DNA from: Owenia fusiformis
Lineage: Eukaryota > Annelida > Polychaeta > Sabellida > Oweniidae
Reading direction: 5' to 3'
DNA length: 64,000 nt
Assembly (NCBI GenBank): GCA_903813345.2
Contig: CAIIXF020000003.1
Location: 1,167,621 to 1,231,620 of the forward strand
Shown here piece after piece: positions 10,850-22,616 of the stretch (its first letter is position 1; each line of letters opens with the position of its first letter). The position numbers were made by a program, and so were the translations under genes. The notes under the pieces are model-generated. The model was not told the origin of the DNA. It worked only from the letters and a program-made list of their open reading frames with translations, and did not search any database.

Positions 10850-12380
10850 CCATCTATCTCCACTGAAAGATTAGTTAGAGCTAATTCTTATTTAAAGTGT
10901 TTACTTCATTATATAAATAGATAGAGATTTGGGGATACTCCAAGCAAAATTAGTTTAACCACTGGGCTATTGATGTCCGGGGCTCGGAGCTGTGCCTTTG
11001 ACGTGAGTCATTATGTCTCGCTTATGTTTTTTTTAAAAAAGAGCATTTTAAAATTTAATTAACTGTTGGCGTCACTGATTGCAAATACCAATCTCAGAGT
11101 TAGGAGTCTGAGAATGTAATCTGATAGGTTAATAGGTTTAAGAAGTGGTTTATGATATAATCATTTATTCTGAGAATATTTTTATAATTGGTATAAATTG
11201 ACAATATTTTATCAGGGCAATAAATTTTATAACTGTCATGTGCTTACATGGAAGTACTAGTGTATTGAGCTTCTCATATACATTTTATTGTACTTTATTC
11301 AAACTATTGTACAACTCTGCCAATAAGCTTATTGTTGTTTTAAGTAGTATTAAGCAAAACATTAGCATTTTATTGTACTTTATTCAAACTATTGTACAAC
11401 TCTGTCAATATGCTTACTGTTATTTATGAGCTGGTTATTGTATATTTCATTGCAATATTATATACGAGTAGAGGATTGTTTATAAGTATTATAATATAAC
11501 CGAAAACGTATTGTTGTTTTAATCTTACACATTTAGACCTAAATATTATTCCCATATATATTTAGCTTATTGTTGCTTATGAGCAGACAATTGCACATTT
11601 GATTCCAATATTATATAAGTGTGGGATTGTTAAGCTTATACTGAAAACATATTATTGTTGTTTATGAGTTAACAATTGCTTGTATCTCGCACATTTTGAT
11701 TGTAATATTATTCACCTATATATTTATTTAATCATGGTCATCATAGGCATTATTAAAAAGAAAAACAAGTATTTAATATTAAGAAATATGTTCCCAGAGT
11801 CTATGTTACAACTTCATTTTTATGCCAAACCATGCTAGTTTTAAGTCTACCTTTGAAAAATTTTGCACCGAATAGTCTTGCTTAAAAGACCCTGTTCTCC
11901 CCCCTTTATCCTTCTCTCTAGGGTCTTGTAACCACCAGTAAGTTGACACTGATATGAACCATTCATGCTAGATGGTTATCTCTTAACACCCTTTGATCAG
12001 CCAATCAGATTCTTTGTTGTTCTTAGAGCAGCACATGGCTATGTTAGTAAACAGTAGCATGTGCAGTAGTGTCACTTAATTAGCAGTGTAGTTGATCTCT
12101 CCACTGTACACTGTGTACAGTCAATGTAACTAGTTTATTAACTTGTTGAACATCATAATGATAGCTATGGATTTAAAATGTCTTTTACTACACCTACAAA
12201 ATCTATCTTAGTTACTTGTATAACACCAAAAACAAAACAAGCACAATGCCACTCGAACAGCTTTCTAATTTCATAAAAGAATCTAGAACATTTGCTTTGA
12301 CGCTTTCCTCTGTACTCAAATGGTACATTGTAATATTTGAATGGCATCCTGACTCCTGACACAAATAGTCATACAAAACA
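10850..12380. other. AT-rich spacer with diverged repeats
   Basis: No gene recognised. Between about 11280 and 11430 an 87-bp unit (CATTTTATTGTACTTTATTC...) occurs twice. The adjacent part to about 11740 holds two or three looser copies of a unit with TTATGAG, CAATATTATAT and GGATTGTT. A minus-strand frame at 12362-12165 has no recognised domain. It may be a damaged continuation of the helicase-like piece just upstream on that strand. Confidence 0.5.
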
Positions 12381-12382
12381 GT

Positions 12383-12568
12383 TTAGTGATGGATTTGTCT
12401 GAAAAATACCAATGTTCGGGGCGTATTGCCTCCTTTCTGACAAAGTTTTTCAACAAGCCATTCAAATACGCCTTCATCTAGCTCTTCGCCAAAAATGTCA
12501 CACTGAAGAACTGAATATTTTATGTTGTTTCTAATAGGATGGACATTCACCTCTTTGTCAGTAGTGCA
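12383..12568 (-). pseudogene. RecQ-like helicase fragment
   Basis: The frame reads HPIRNNIKYSVLQCDIF, FEWLVEKLCQKGG, NTPRTLVFFRQIHH. This resembles the segment of RecQ-type DNA helicases that links the two RecA-like lobes: R-x-NI-x-YSV, then a helix, then a TPRTLVFFR strand at the start of helicase motif IV. Such fragments are common as repeat-borne copies in marine invertebrate genomes. The Walker A and DEAH motifs and the C-terminal lobe were not found nearby, so at most one exon of a decayed copy is present. The match rests on pattern memory over about 55 residues. Confidence 0.45.
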
Positions 12569-12569
12569 G

Positions 12570-13620
12570 TGGATAAAAAATAGATTGATATTGAAAATAT
12601 TCCCTCTATCAATGAATAGATAATAACATTATCTTTAAAGATGAGCTGTATAAAAATTATTAAGATATGAAATTAGCATCAATGTAAAGAAAATTATCTC
12701 TTAAATCCAACCATGTAATTTTTGGAGTGGAAATAAATGGAAAGCAATTCTAAAAAGTGAAAAATATCACCACTTTTGAATTATTATTTTTACTTGAGCT
12801 TTTTTTATTTTCTGCATGTGATACTGAGTCATAAATAAGTAACATTTATTTCAAACCAAAAATCTCATATTTTAAGAAAAATAAGTGAAAACATACATGA
12901 TTGTTTTAATACAAAGAGAGAAACAAACACATTTTCTTGGTATGAAACCTGATCAGTACACATAATAGACAGTTAGCTTAAATCTGAAAGTCCCAGGCAG
13001 AATTTTGTGGTGGTATTCAAGATGGGACAATTTGAGTGGTCTCCAAAATAATATGATTTTATTGAAAAACATTGAAAGTAAGGTGATAATAATAATTTAA
13101 GTTCCAAACGGGTAAGGATATATGTCTAGCCGCCATAAGACACAGCTGCATATGATGACCCGATTTCTAGGCCCCACTTTTGTCCAGCATTGCTCAGAAG
13201 AAGTCCTGGTTAACACTGGATCCTGTACCTGAAATATTTTTTTATTAAGCAGCAATAAACATAACAAGTCAATTTAGTAATCAACTGAAAATGCTTCTAA
13301 CTCATGAATGCGCTATTTTGATTAAAGAATCAGTTAGTTACAATCAAAACTTAATCATTGAATAGCAAAAATTTGTGATTGAGATTACACTTCCATTGGT
13401 TTAGCTGAAATAAAAAAAATTATTATCGAAGATTTTACAACAATTTAAATTATACAAACTCCAGTAATTTCAACTTACTGTAGACTACTTATCGCAATAA
13501 ATGAAAACATTAATCACTAAAAAGAACTTCAAAAGACTAATAGAAAGAGATTACACTTAGAACTTATTTCTTTAAGTTTCTTTATCTATGGCATGTTGGA
13601 TATGATGTCAATATGATGGC
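12570..13620. other. No recognisable gene
   Basis: AT-rich sequence. A TATTTCAG acceptor-like site near 13232 is followed on the minus strand by an open stretch of about 35 codons, but I do not recognise the peptide. Nothing else is supported. Confidence 0.35.
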
Positions 13621-13621
13621 A

Positions 13622-14340
13622 TCACATGAGATTTAAGCATCTTTGTCCAGAGCAACCGTGTACCATTGCTATGGCAGGAAATTGCCCCAAAACCTTGAAT
13701 TTATATTTGGTTAGTCTTTTGAAGTGTGACTTAAGAGGTAACTTAAAGTTACTAGACAACCCCTGCACCATGTATAGAAGTATGTGTGTTGCGAGAGGTG
13801 GTTCGATCACATTGTCCTTAGGGCACTGGCAAATTGTTTAAGGCTTCGTTTGCCCCTACCCATATCAGCACACCCTATGATTTTGCCACTAGATCTTGAG
13901 TACACTAGCTCACTTTTGATCTTCATCTAATCAAAGAGGAGGCAAACATTATTTTCATGATATCCTACCAGATGAGTAGTGAGTGTAGTCGTCTAAAGTC
14001 TGTTGACTTGGCAGATTTATGTATTTTGTTAGACGTAAAATGCATAGGCTGCATTGGACATATTTCTATGCTGCATGCAATACTTAAAGATTTTGGGATG
14101 CCATTTCATTGAGCGCATCCTTCAAATTTGCATATTTTTGCTGCTGTTCATCCAGAAAATGTATTGCACTTCCTTTGGGAAAACCAGATTATGTTTGTTT
14201 CTTGGATTTATTCACAATGTCTTTCAGTTCACAATGCAACTGTATTATTTTGGCATTGAGTTTTTTTCAAAGCTGAGACCTCTATTGTAGGTTGCTCTTT
14301 CCTTGACGTTTTTTTTCAATCTTTCAACTGTCTCATTTAA
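13622..14340 (-). pseudogene. P-element/THAP9-type transposase relic
   Basis: Read through frameshifts, the minus strand gives a coiled-coil stretch (VERLKKNVKER region), PEEVQYIFWMNS-like residues, then MKWHPKIFKYCMQHRNMSNA AYAF (WHP codons at 14095-14109), a GYHENNVCLLFD segment, and MKIKSELVYSRSSGKIIGCA DMG. It ends with THILLYMVQGLSSNFKLPLK. This is the order seen in P-element and THAP9-like transposases: coiled coil, WHP block, first catalytic Asp in LLxDEM, GxxDxG, then MVxGLxSxxKxP. The Asp codon is at 13932-13930, and the next codon, normally Glu, is TAG (13929-13927). Several stops and indels follow. No THAP domain is attached; the THAP gene at 5.1-6.2 kb is too far away to assign to it. 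Confidence 0.6.
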
Positions 14341-15880
14341 GTTCAATGAGCTTAAAAAGTGCCCTGGAATTTGAAGGTATCCTTTTTGTTGCATCTCTTT
14401 TGTTAAGTCTATTTAATGAATCCCTCGGAAAGTCACAATATTGAACACAGAACACAGGGCAGTTGTGGTACAGAGATGTAAGGATGTGACATCCTGTGGT
14501 CCTAATAGTAGAATTGTTAACAGACTGCTTGAAGGTTTCTTGGTAACCTTTTTCTACAGTTGAGGCTGCTATGGCTCCATTTTGTTTAGGAGAATACCAG
14601 TCTTGTCTTCAATTAGAGGTATGAACATGGTCTCATGATTGTCAATTCACACTGTTGCTGAGGCAACTTTACTATAAAACTGTGTTGCATGTCCTTTTTA
14701 TCCAAATATTTGGGGAGTGTATTCAACACATTGTTATTTGTAACATTATGTCTATGGATGTGTACTTCCCAGGAAAATCCATCACTTTCTTTGTTAATTT
14801 ATCTTTTGGCACTTGGGAACTCCTTCCTTGTCAATCTGTCCTTCTTACCAATGTTCGCTGTAAAGAACAAAAACAATCACATTTTTAAAGGTTTGATTGA
14901 TATTCTGTTAAATAATTATTATGAGCATTAGGGAGTGGGTCAATATTACTGTTTTTACTCATAGTTTTCACTGCAATGGCACAAATCAATATGTCCAAGC
15001 AATAGGGTTGTAAATTAAAATTTAAAGTGAGCTGTCATATTCTCATAAAAAGAGGATGTGAGATGGGGGAGCATTATTCAACGATGGTTTCAATTCTTTT
15101 AAAATGCCTCAAATGATATTACATGTATTAATTTCTGGTGAGTTGACCAATATCACAGCTTCACGTCATCACGATAAAAGAAGATGTGAAGATGAAAGGA
15201 ATATGCTAACAATCATTAAAACATCACAAAGCCATGTGGAATTTGGAAACTAGCCAGGGAAAAGTCCAACAAAGTTAGTAAGTCATTTTTTAATAAAAAC
15301 TCTCTCTGGGTTTCCCTCCACTAATTCTTGTAGATGTATGCAAACTAATAATGATAAGTCCTTTATTTTTATGATCTTACTAACAAATACCATAAAAGTG
15401 CCTTGGGACTTTTATTTTGAAATTACACCTGTTATTTCTAAAGTGCCTTCCGTGCACTTCTAACAACGTAGATAGAGAGAATATCCAGCAGATGTGTATA
15501 TCTACAATAGATGTTTTCTTTTAGCACGTAAGAGAAAGTGTAAAGAGACTTTTGCCAGTGATGTAAACGTACTTTGAATTTTTACGATATAGACGACCTA
15601 TTGAATTTTTGGGTCCCATCCATCATTTCCTTATTTTTGCGGTGGCCCAAATGTGTAGCATTCAAAGTCCATCTTAATTTGTTCTGGGCAAATGGTAAAA
15701 AACCTTGGAAGGCAGATTACAAAAACCGATCAGTATTACATTACACTCCAAAAGCGCCTAATGATTTAAGGCGTATTTTAGTGGCGAGGGTTTAAGGAGT
15801 TTTTGAAAAGCGCTTTTGTAAATCCACAATCATGATTACACCTAGTTTTCAAACCGGGCTAAAACCTTAGGCGCCTTTCT
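14341..15880. other. No recognisable gene
   Basis: The part up to about 14930 may be the degraded N-terminal half of the P-element-like copy (minus strand NIGKKDRLTRKEFPSAKR near 14855-14800), but the frames are too broken to annotate. From 15700 to 15880 the sequence is compositionally odd. It contains GCGCC and GGCG motifs and a small inverted pair CAAAAGCGC / GCGCTTTTG (15747-15820), suggesting a short foldback repeat. Confidence 0.35.
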
Positions 15881-15881
15881 A

Positions 15882-17530
15882 AAACACATGGTATAATTCC
15901 AGCAATTGTCTATACTTTGTGTTGTTAAAGTTATCCAGAATCATTTCAAATTTTCCATTCCTGAGTACCCAGTTGCCATCATTCAATGAATAAGCATCTT
16001 CTGTGTCGCAAAGAAGAAGCACCAATTTGATAAATATAGAGCCGTAATCGAACAGTTTATCATTGGTGTCTTCAACATTCCCTGGGTTTCCAATGAATTC
16101 AAAATTATGCACTTTTTCTAGGTGCAGTTGTAGCCAACCTTTGGTTTTAAATTTTTGACTGCATGTTGCACACTCAAAACCTTGTTCCTCGCTCTTGAAT
16201 TTACGCAATCACGTCTTGCTTCTCCCTCTTGGAAATTTCCCAATGATGCATCTTGTGCAGACAAGAGTGCGTAATCCTTCATTATTTGCAGGCATTGGCT
16301 TTTCAGCCAGCTCCACACCTGCTCATCAGCATACACTGGCCTTGGTCTATTCTTTGTTGGCTCAGTGGGCAAAGATAAATATGGAGAACATAGGGATTCA
16401 TCAAAATTATTTAAACGCCTTATGAACTCAATTCATTCACTTCAAAATTTAGGACAAATGAAGAGTCTTTGGATCATATCTTCAGATTGCGAAAGATTAC
16501 ATAAGTTACATATATCTGAGCTACTCTCAGTATTTTCCCACTGACAGGTTTCATTTTGCAACTTAAAATTACGTACTCTAGCCAGAAACTTTAATTTACA
16601 ATCGTGAAAATCAAACATTATTATAGGTAGGACTCCATGCCAAAGCTTTTCTTTATATTTAAATAAATGCTTAAGGTAATAAAGTCATTCAATCGACTAA
16701 CACAATCACTTTAAGTTCCTTATTTAAATGGTGGTTAGTTTTATTTCATTAACAGAGCATCATCATTGACAGAAAGGTTATACTTATTTATTTAGAATGT
16801 TTTCAACATGGTCGATAAATTCCAAGCACATGGCCTTGTTATCATTTTGAAAATCTTATAGTTGTTGTAACAGCCTTGCATGGAGAGAAGTACACCCAAG
16901 ACACCAATCCATCCAAACGCTCGGTTTCATTTCTTGCATTCTTCATTGGTGCCTTGGCAGCTGAAGCCATCTCACATGTTCTAACATCACCTCCCCCAAC
17001 CATCTTTGTTACAACTGACCCATTAACAGCTTGGACAAAGTTCTGATGAATATTTTGCAGTATGCAGATTATTCCATCTTCTGTGTTTTCACTTCAGAAG
17101 GTCAGAGAAAATTTGATGGTTGACTACTTTCACATTCATACTGATGAATGATATGATTGGGTATTTGTTCAGCGAATTGCTTGAAAAAAGGGATCCTTTT
17201 TGTGAGAACTTGTGCAACATGGAATGCCATATTATGCTCCAGTTCTTGGCATTCTGCTACTGAGGGGATGAACTCACAATTTGGAACATCAAGTATATTT
17301 CGTGTGAGCCTGTCACTCGGTAAATGAGGGGCAGTTATCCCTTTCTCAAGGGCAATGTGTAGCCACCAATGGTGCTGTATGGGCTGGTTGAGCATTGTGA
17401 TGTAATTAGGAATGACAGTCAAATCAAAATTGTCCTCGATCACTTTAAATGGGAGAATTCTATAATTTTTCAAACTATCATGCTGTTGAATAGCATATGG
17501 TTCAGATTCTTGGGGTGATGACTTAGAAAA
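15882..17530 (-). pseudogene. DUF6589-family protein, broken copy
   Basis: The first part (17520-17102) encodes KNYRILPFKVIEDNFDL, QHHWWLHIALEKG, FIPSVAECQELEHN, and FFKQFAEQIPNHIIHQYE, the conserved N-terminal pattern of DUF6589 proteins. After a frameshift near 17097 it continues SENTEDGIICILQNIHQNF, then VVTKMVGGGDVRTCEMASA, and NETERLDGLVSWVYF (to about 16850), matching the GDxxTCE...RLDGLV region. The second part (16372-15882) has a C2H2 finger (FECATCSQKFKTKGWLQLHL) and LFDYGSIFIKLVLLL, NDGNWVLRNGKFEMILDNF, matching the DYAxxLL...GDG region, again with a frameshift. A LINE fragment at 16442-16668 splits the two parts. DUF6589 proteins are multi-copy in invertebrates and are probably transposon-derived. 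Their biochemical role is unknown to me. Confidence 0.65.
16442..16668 (-). pseudogene. Non-LTR retrotransposon (LINE) 3' fragment
   Basis: The frame reads YKEKLWHGVLPIIMFDFH, LKFLARVRNFKLQNETCQWE, SSSDICNLCNLSQSEDMIQR, and LFICPKF, then stops. This is the C-terminal zinc-knuckle region found after the reverse transcriptase of many non-LTR elements: the LARxRNFxL helix, CxLC, ED, then FxCPxF. Only about 75 codons remain, as expected of a 5'-truncated insertion. It sits between two halves of the DUF6589 copy on the same strand. Confidence 0.55.
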
Positions 17531-17911
17531 TGTCTTGAGACATCACCAGTTATGTACACGCACTGTTCATGCAGTCTGTGAACAAGTGGTGAGAGGTCTC
17601 TGTGTGGGGGCCTGGGAGACATAATCTAGTCGCCTAAGTTTCCCTAAACTATTGCATGTCTAATATGTGACAAGAATAGTATATGTCAGTAAAAATGGCG
17701 TAAGATATTGTTCGTATCTTACCCTAGAAAAATTATTGTTTTGTTTTATGTTATTTTTGTGAGGGCGGCCGGACATCCCGGTCCTGTAGTGGACCATCTC
17801 TCCTATATGTGTGTCATAATAAGAGCACAAGATGTTTTGAACTCATGGGTGGTAGTCCATGATGTGTTCTTCATCAGCGGCTTGGGGAACGGGGAGGGGG
17901 AAGGGGGAATG

Positions 17912-18202
17912 TTAGTGTATACACGGGTGTGTGTTCCGAAGTTCGGAAGGGTTGTTTATTGTGAAGGTAGAGGCCGACTTGGTATGGTATTTGCCTTTAG
18001 GGCTGCTGGTTGTTGCTTGTTTTGAGGCTTGTTTGTTGAAGACAGCGCTGTTTGCTGGTACTTCTGAGTCGGGAATAGTGTCCCTGCTATCATTCATCTC
18101 CATAGAGTTATGTGAGTTGAATTTTCCACTGCAGATAGACGCCTGTGTGTCATTAGCGTTGGCAATCATTTGGCCTATTGATAGGTCTTTGGCAGAGCTC
18201 AT
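17912..18202 (-). CDS. Unidentified 96-codon frame
   Basis: Starts with ATG at 18202 and reads MSSAKDLSIGQMIANANDTQ, rich in Ser, Asn and Ala, with KQASKQATTSSPKGK near the end. The plus strand is also open. The composition resembles the disordered leader of retroelement ORF1 proteins, but I recognise no family. A short GTTGTTGTT microsatellite lies just upstream on this strand (18215-18231). Confidence 0.25.
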   Translation of the reverse strand: MSSAKDLSIGQMIANANDTQASICSGKFNSHNSMEMNDSRDTIPDSEVPANSAVFNKQASKQATTSSPKGKYHTKSASTFTINNPSELRNTHPCIH

Positions 18203-18280
18203 GTTAAGGTTTAGGTTGTTGTTGTTGTTGTGTTATCAGTGTGGTACTGTAATGTCTGTAATGTAATATCATCAACATAC

Positions 18281-18425
18281 CAATCTCTTTGATTTTCCTT
18301 TGTCTTGGAGTGTATCTTCTACCAGAGCCAACTCATTTTCAGTATTCATTGGCAGATTGAAATCTTCACTTGTATCGATATCTGTATCAGCAATATACAA
18401 GTGTTTGGTCTTCAGTGATTTGAGC
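18281..18425 (-). CDS. Candidate exon, unidentified
   Basis: An acidic frame (KSLKTKHLYIADTDIDTSED, then NLPMNTENELALVEDTLQD) ends at a plausible GTATGT donor at 18280. The upstream border is unclear. It may be a 5' exon of the DUF6589-type gene or of the frame at 17.9-18.2 kb. No domain recognised. Confidence 0.2.
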
Positions 18426-18929
18426 AAAATGGTGTTCTGCCGCGTCCTTGCTTGACCTCACTTAGCATCAAAAGCATTTGTTTTAAAATTATTCAATGTT
18501 TTTTTGTATTATAAATCTCGATACAGCAATTAAAGCCACACAGAATTATTCATTTAGTTCACTATTTCATTTCATGGCACGTTTTTCTTTTTTTTTCATG
18601 TTGAAGATATTATTTTTAATTGTTTTATTACTAGTAATTTGGTGTCATTTTGTTGTACCCTAATGTTCTTTACCTTTCTATTTGACTATTTTCTGGATAT
18701 TTCTCGTCATTTAATGCATCATCAAGTGTACTGTAAAAAATGCTAATAGTCAGGAACATTCAATTAATACTCAAGTAATACAAAACCTACACAAAAGAAT
18801 AAGTCAATCATGATTTAGTTACATTTATTATATACCCAATATGTAACACTAATCCTGATTGGTCAATACCTAGTCACGTGTTCCGAAATAGATTTACTAT
18901 TTCCCTCGGAAAGTTATATTCCCTCAAAT

Positions 18930-18976
18930 GTGACGTCAGCGGGAATATACATTTGAACTATTGCCCGCTGACGTCA
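18930..18976. repeat. CRE-containing hairpin
   Basis: GTGACGTCAGCGGG at 18930-18943 is followed 20 bp later by its exact inverse CCCGCTGACGTCAC at 18963-18976. Each arm holds a palindromic TGACGTCA box, the CREB/ATF site. Downstream an ATG (19044) opens a 30-codon frame, MEDEHKHKSTPFTMTDVRER and on to a stop, that I cannot assign. Confidence 0.6.
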
Positions 18977-19360
18977 CAATTGCAAGCTCTATTACCCTTG
19001 GAAACGTCTGCTCATCATCACTGCGCAGACGAAAAACAGAAAAATGGAGGATGAGCACAAACACAAATCAACTCCGTTCACCATGACAGACGTGCGTGAA
19101 CGATACAATATAAGCAACGTGTATAAAGTTCCCTAAGCTCAATACGTCTGTGTAATTTCAAGTGTTATGATAATCTATTCCGCGTGTTAAACGCGATTGA
19201 ATTTGTCAAGTAAGAGTCTCAGAGGCAATAATTTCTGTTGAGCATCTGATGACGTCACAGCTTATAATGCTAACAATGGACCCGGGGAGGGGGCTTTCTA
19301 AGCCTTTTTGGCCTTCGCAGAGGAAACGGGACAAGAGTCAGTATAGGGTATATAATAAAA

Positions 19361-19529
19361 CAAATAGTGACTGCCTAATTTCGAGCAATAGTGTAAATGA
19401 TTTCCCCTTGGGAATATCCTCTACAATATACTATTCCCTCAGCCTGCGGCTTCGGGAATAGTACATTGTAGAGGATATTCCCTCGGGGAAATAATTTACA
19501 CTATTGCCCTCAATGGCAGTCACTATTTG
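19361..19529. repeat. Large palindrome, about 75-bp arms
   Basis: The left arm CAAATAGTGACTGCC... is mirrored by ...GGCAGTCACTATTTG at the right end. Inner matches include GTGTAAATGATTTCCCC / GGGGAAATAATTTACAC and GGAATATCCTCTACAAT / ATTGTAGAGGATATTCC. They surround a short loop TCAGCCTGCGGCTTC. Arms differ at a few positions only. It could be a foldback or snap-back mobile repeat. It is not a prokaryotic terminator. Confidence 0.75.
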
Positions 19530-20730
19530 TATACTATAGAATAACAGGATGAATATAAGAACTCTTATTTTGAACACCTATAAAGGGTGAATTATCAAGC
19601 ATAATTGCTACTCAAACACATGTCTTTAGTTAGCAAATCTGAAGCCTGTTTTATAGATGATTTTACTTTCTATGAGTAACATCAGGTTTGTCCATACCTG
19701 GGCCGATAGTGATTTGGATGAAAGTGCTTGGGTGGTATCACTTCAATACCTGGAAGATGTTGCTTTAGATGATGAAGACCCATGTGTAGAAGGCTTTGGA
19801 AATTCAGGCACTGTAAGACTGGTGAAACTACTCAGCAAAGCACAAATTGAAGTGTCACTGTCAATGTTATTATATCTTGGCCTTTAGTTCCCTGCTGCTT
19901 AGGAAGGTGTGGCACAACTTTCTTAAGAGATAAATCCAATACAAAGTCCAATGCCCAATTCATTGTTTATTCAGGGGACAGTTTGAGAAGGCTTTGATTA
20001 AGTGGAGTGATCTTGCAGAGGAGAGGATAGATGGATGAGATAGGTCTGTTCCCGGGAATGTCTTTAAAAAGGTCAGCTTGGACTCTGCCCAATAGGGACT
20101 TGATAGTCCGTGTACAGGACAGCTATATCTGTGCAGCTTATCCTTAGGGACCCAGCCAAGTCACCCAAGCATGGGAAACTCCAACTAAACTTTCTGCACT
20201 TCCCTCCAGCCAACATATAATGGTAAAACAGTAAAAACTTTCAAACTATTTTAACTCAAAAATGAACTGGGAACGATGCAACTGTTTAATGCCATTTGGA
20301 CATTACAACTCTATTTGTTTTTCTACTTTTTATATGCCATAGTTTATATGGTTTCCAATGGTAATTGATTTTTTTTAACTTTGTTTAAGTGTGTACGAAA
20401 TGGAAAACTGTGGTTTTATGAAATAATTCCCATGGGGCAACAATTTAATCTTCACTTTGAAATTAGAAATTAGACAGAGTAGTACCATTAATCTTCCTGA
20501 AGTGATCCTTGACGTGCTTCCACCTTCCTTCCATTATATTTCTATGTACTTCTATAGTCTCGCCAGTACTCTCATTTTTATACACCATTTTTAAAGTTTG
20601 TCTTGTGCACAACCTACAGAGCAAGGAAAATAAAATTTATTCTGCCACAAATACAAATTATATGGTGTTTGGTATCTGAAACAAAATCTAATAAATGGTG
20701 TTGTGCTGATATTTTGCGTGTTTAAGCTTT
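19530..20730. other. No firm gene
   Basis: A plus-strand frame at 19657-19887 (with SDLDESAWVVSLQYLEDVAL and DDEDPCVEGFG) is protein-like but unrecognised and has no clear splice context. The rest is AT-rich non-coding sequence. Confidence 0.3.
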
Positions 20731-20731
20731 T

Positions 20732-21310
20732 TTAGATTAAAAAATAAAATAACTGATATAACCTAATAGCACAATTGAGATAATTATTAAATGCCGCATG
20801 AAAATTAAAAGATATATTGAAAATTGAAATATCCAAATTCATATTTTTATTTATTACTGTGAAATGGTCGTAGCCTTCTTCATTCAAATTTGCGTAAGCC
20901 TTCCAACTATTGCTGAATATTTTTGAATTTTTGTCAACGTAGTGTTTGATAATAGGTTGTAGGGTACATCTATTGCGCCTGCAAACTGGCATTATAATCT
21001 GCCTGGAACAAATAGTAATAATAATTGGGCCTAATCCGTTTGAGTAAACCAGTGTATCTGAATTTAATGTATCAGGTATGTGTAATATAAATTCAAAAGT
21101 TAAGAAAATAACACGTTCACAAAATGGGAAAATAATTAGATCAACATTAAAATGTATTACCTTTTTGGTGCAAACTTCTCGATAAGTCCACATTTTCAAA
21201 CCCTTGACTTCTCCCTTGAGCTTCATGCATTTGACGTAGCGCTTGACGTACTCTATGAATACTGATCTAATCTTTTTAGCCCACTCACTGGCACACTTGT
21301 TATATTCCAT
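20732..21310 (-). pseudogene. Merlin / ISXO2-like transposase relic
   Basis: A 192-codon frame. The diagnostic part is PVCRRNRCTLQPIIKHYVD, then IFSNSWKAYANLNEEGYDHF TVIN. This is the pattern around the second catalytic residue in ISXO2/IS1016-type DDE domains carried by eukaryotic Merlin transposons. Those proteins usually have SDxWxxY; here the Asp is Asn (SNSWKAY), so the copy should be inactive. The N-terminal piece (ASEWAKKIRSVFIEYVKR) fits the helix before the first Asp, but the EIDES block is not preserved. The middle looks like altered or non-homologous sequence, so this is a decayed copy. Confidence 0.55.
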
Positions 21311-22616
21311 CCGATCCCCCCTCCATCCGGTATTAATTTATTTCTATTATTTTTTTGTATAACGCATGGAAACAAACTTTAAAAGTGAGCAATGTCATTA
21401 GTATACCTATTTATTACAGGTCGTGTGGACCATTGTCGCCCGATTTATGGCAAAAACATTGACTTTTGCACATTGGTGATGATGCACCTTTCTGTATTCA
21501 TACACTGGAATGTTTTGAACATGATACCAGATTCATAGAACACATAAAATCAACATCTGAGAAAATAAGTCATAAAACAATGCATTGAATGTAACAAAAT
21601 ATGGTGGTATTCCCAAAGTACAAAACCATTAAGAAAGAAAACATCACACCATTTCCTTTCTTTTTGATTGCTCCTTGTACCCTCGACTTGGGTTGCTAAG
21701 GTTACCATAGAACGCTCAATATTAAAAGTAACATGTTGACATTTATGTACTGTGTATGTATAATTAGTAAATTAACATTCTGTGAGAAAATATGCCAGAT
21801 TCATTAATATTTACAAAAATCTTATTATTTTCTGATTGGTTCATACATTCCCATATGTAAATGATATGTATCTGAATCTGCCAACATATCCACCAACATT
21901 CTCTCTCTGTTTTCAATAAAGCATTCTCCTTCTAAAGGGACATGTTTGTCACCTTATGCCTATTTAGTTTTGTCTCATTTCTATGTTTGATTGAGCTAAC
22001 CTACATTTTAATCGCTTTCTTTGCGTTCATCATTCGTTCATGACTTTGAATTCATCATTGCATGTTGAACTTCCAACAGTGAATACTTTTCTAGAGCTCA
22101 CATTTTCAAACCAGTCTTGGGTGTTACAAAGCTCGCAGCTTGGTCCAAGAAGGTATTTCTGGGACCAAGCTGGTTTTTTACTAGAGTACCTTGGCCAAGG
22201 ACTTGCACATGGTTTTTCACTGGGTTTATAGACGAATATAAAATCCAAAATATTGTAAATAAGGGTACATATGATATGTACTATAGTTATCTTCATCTTC
22301 ATCAGTCTCATTCTCTGCAGTATTGGAGCACCTGAAAAATGTAACCATACTTTGAAGAAATGTTTAATTTATAGCAAACCTCAGCTTCAGGTAGTCATTT
22401 TAAATTTTCTGAGGCATGAATTAGAAAAAAACAATATTAATAGTGATTACTTTAATATTTCTTCAATTTGAGTGTAAGACAGGCCCTGGGGGGTTCACTG
22501 TATATAAAACTCGACGGGGTCCTAGGCTGAAGCCTCAAATTTCAATATGTTCCCATACCAATCTGTCAAATTTCAATATGTTCCCATACCAACCAAAATA
22601 ACGCCCAAAGGCCATT
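21311..22616. other. No recognisable gene
   Basis: Frames of 60-93 codons lie on both strands around 22030-22470, none with a recognisable domain. From 22500 the sequence grades into repeats with the GTTCCCATACCAA motif. Confidence 0.35.

Noticed and set aside
13626-14931. Several plus-strand ORFs of 70-80 codons
   Set aside because: The minus strand carries recognisable P-element transposase blocks over part of this range; the plus frames have no recognisable content.
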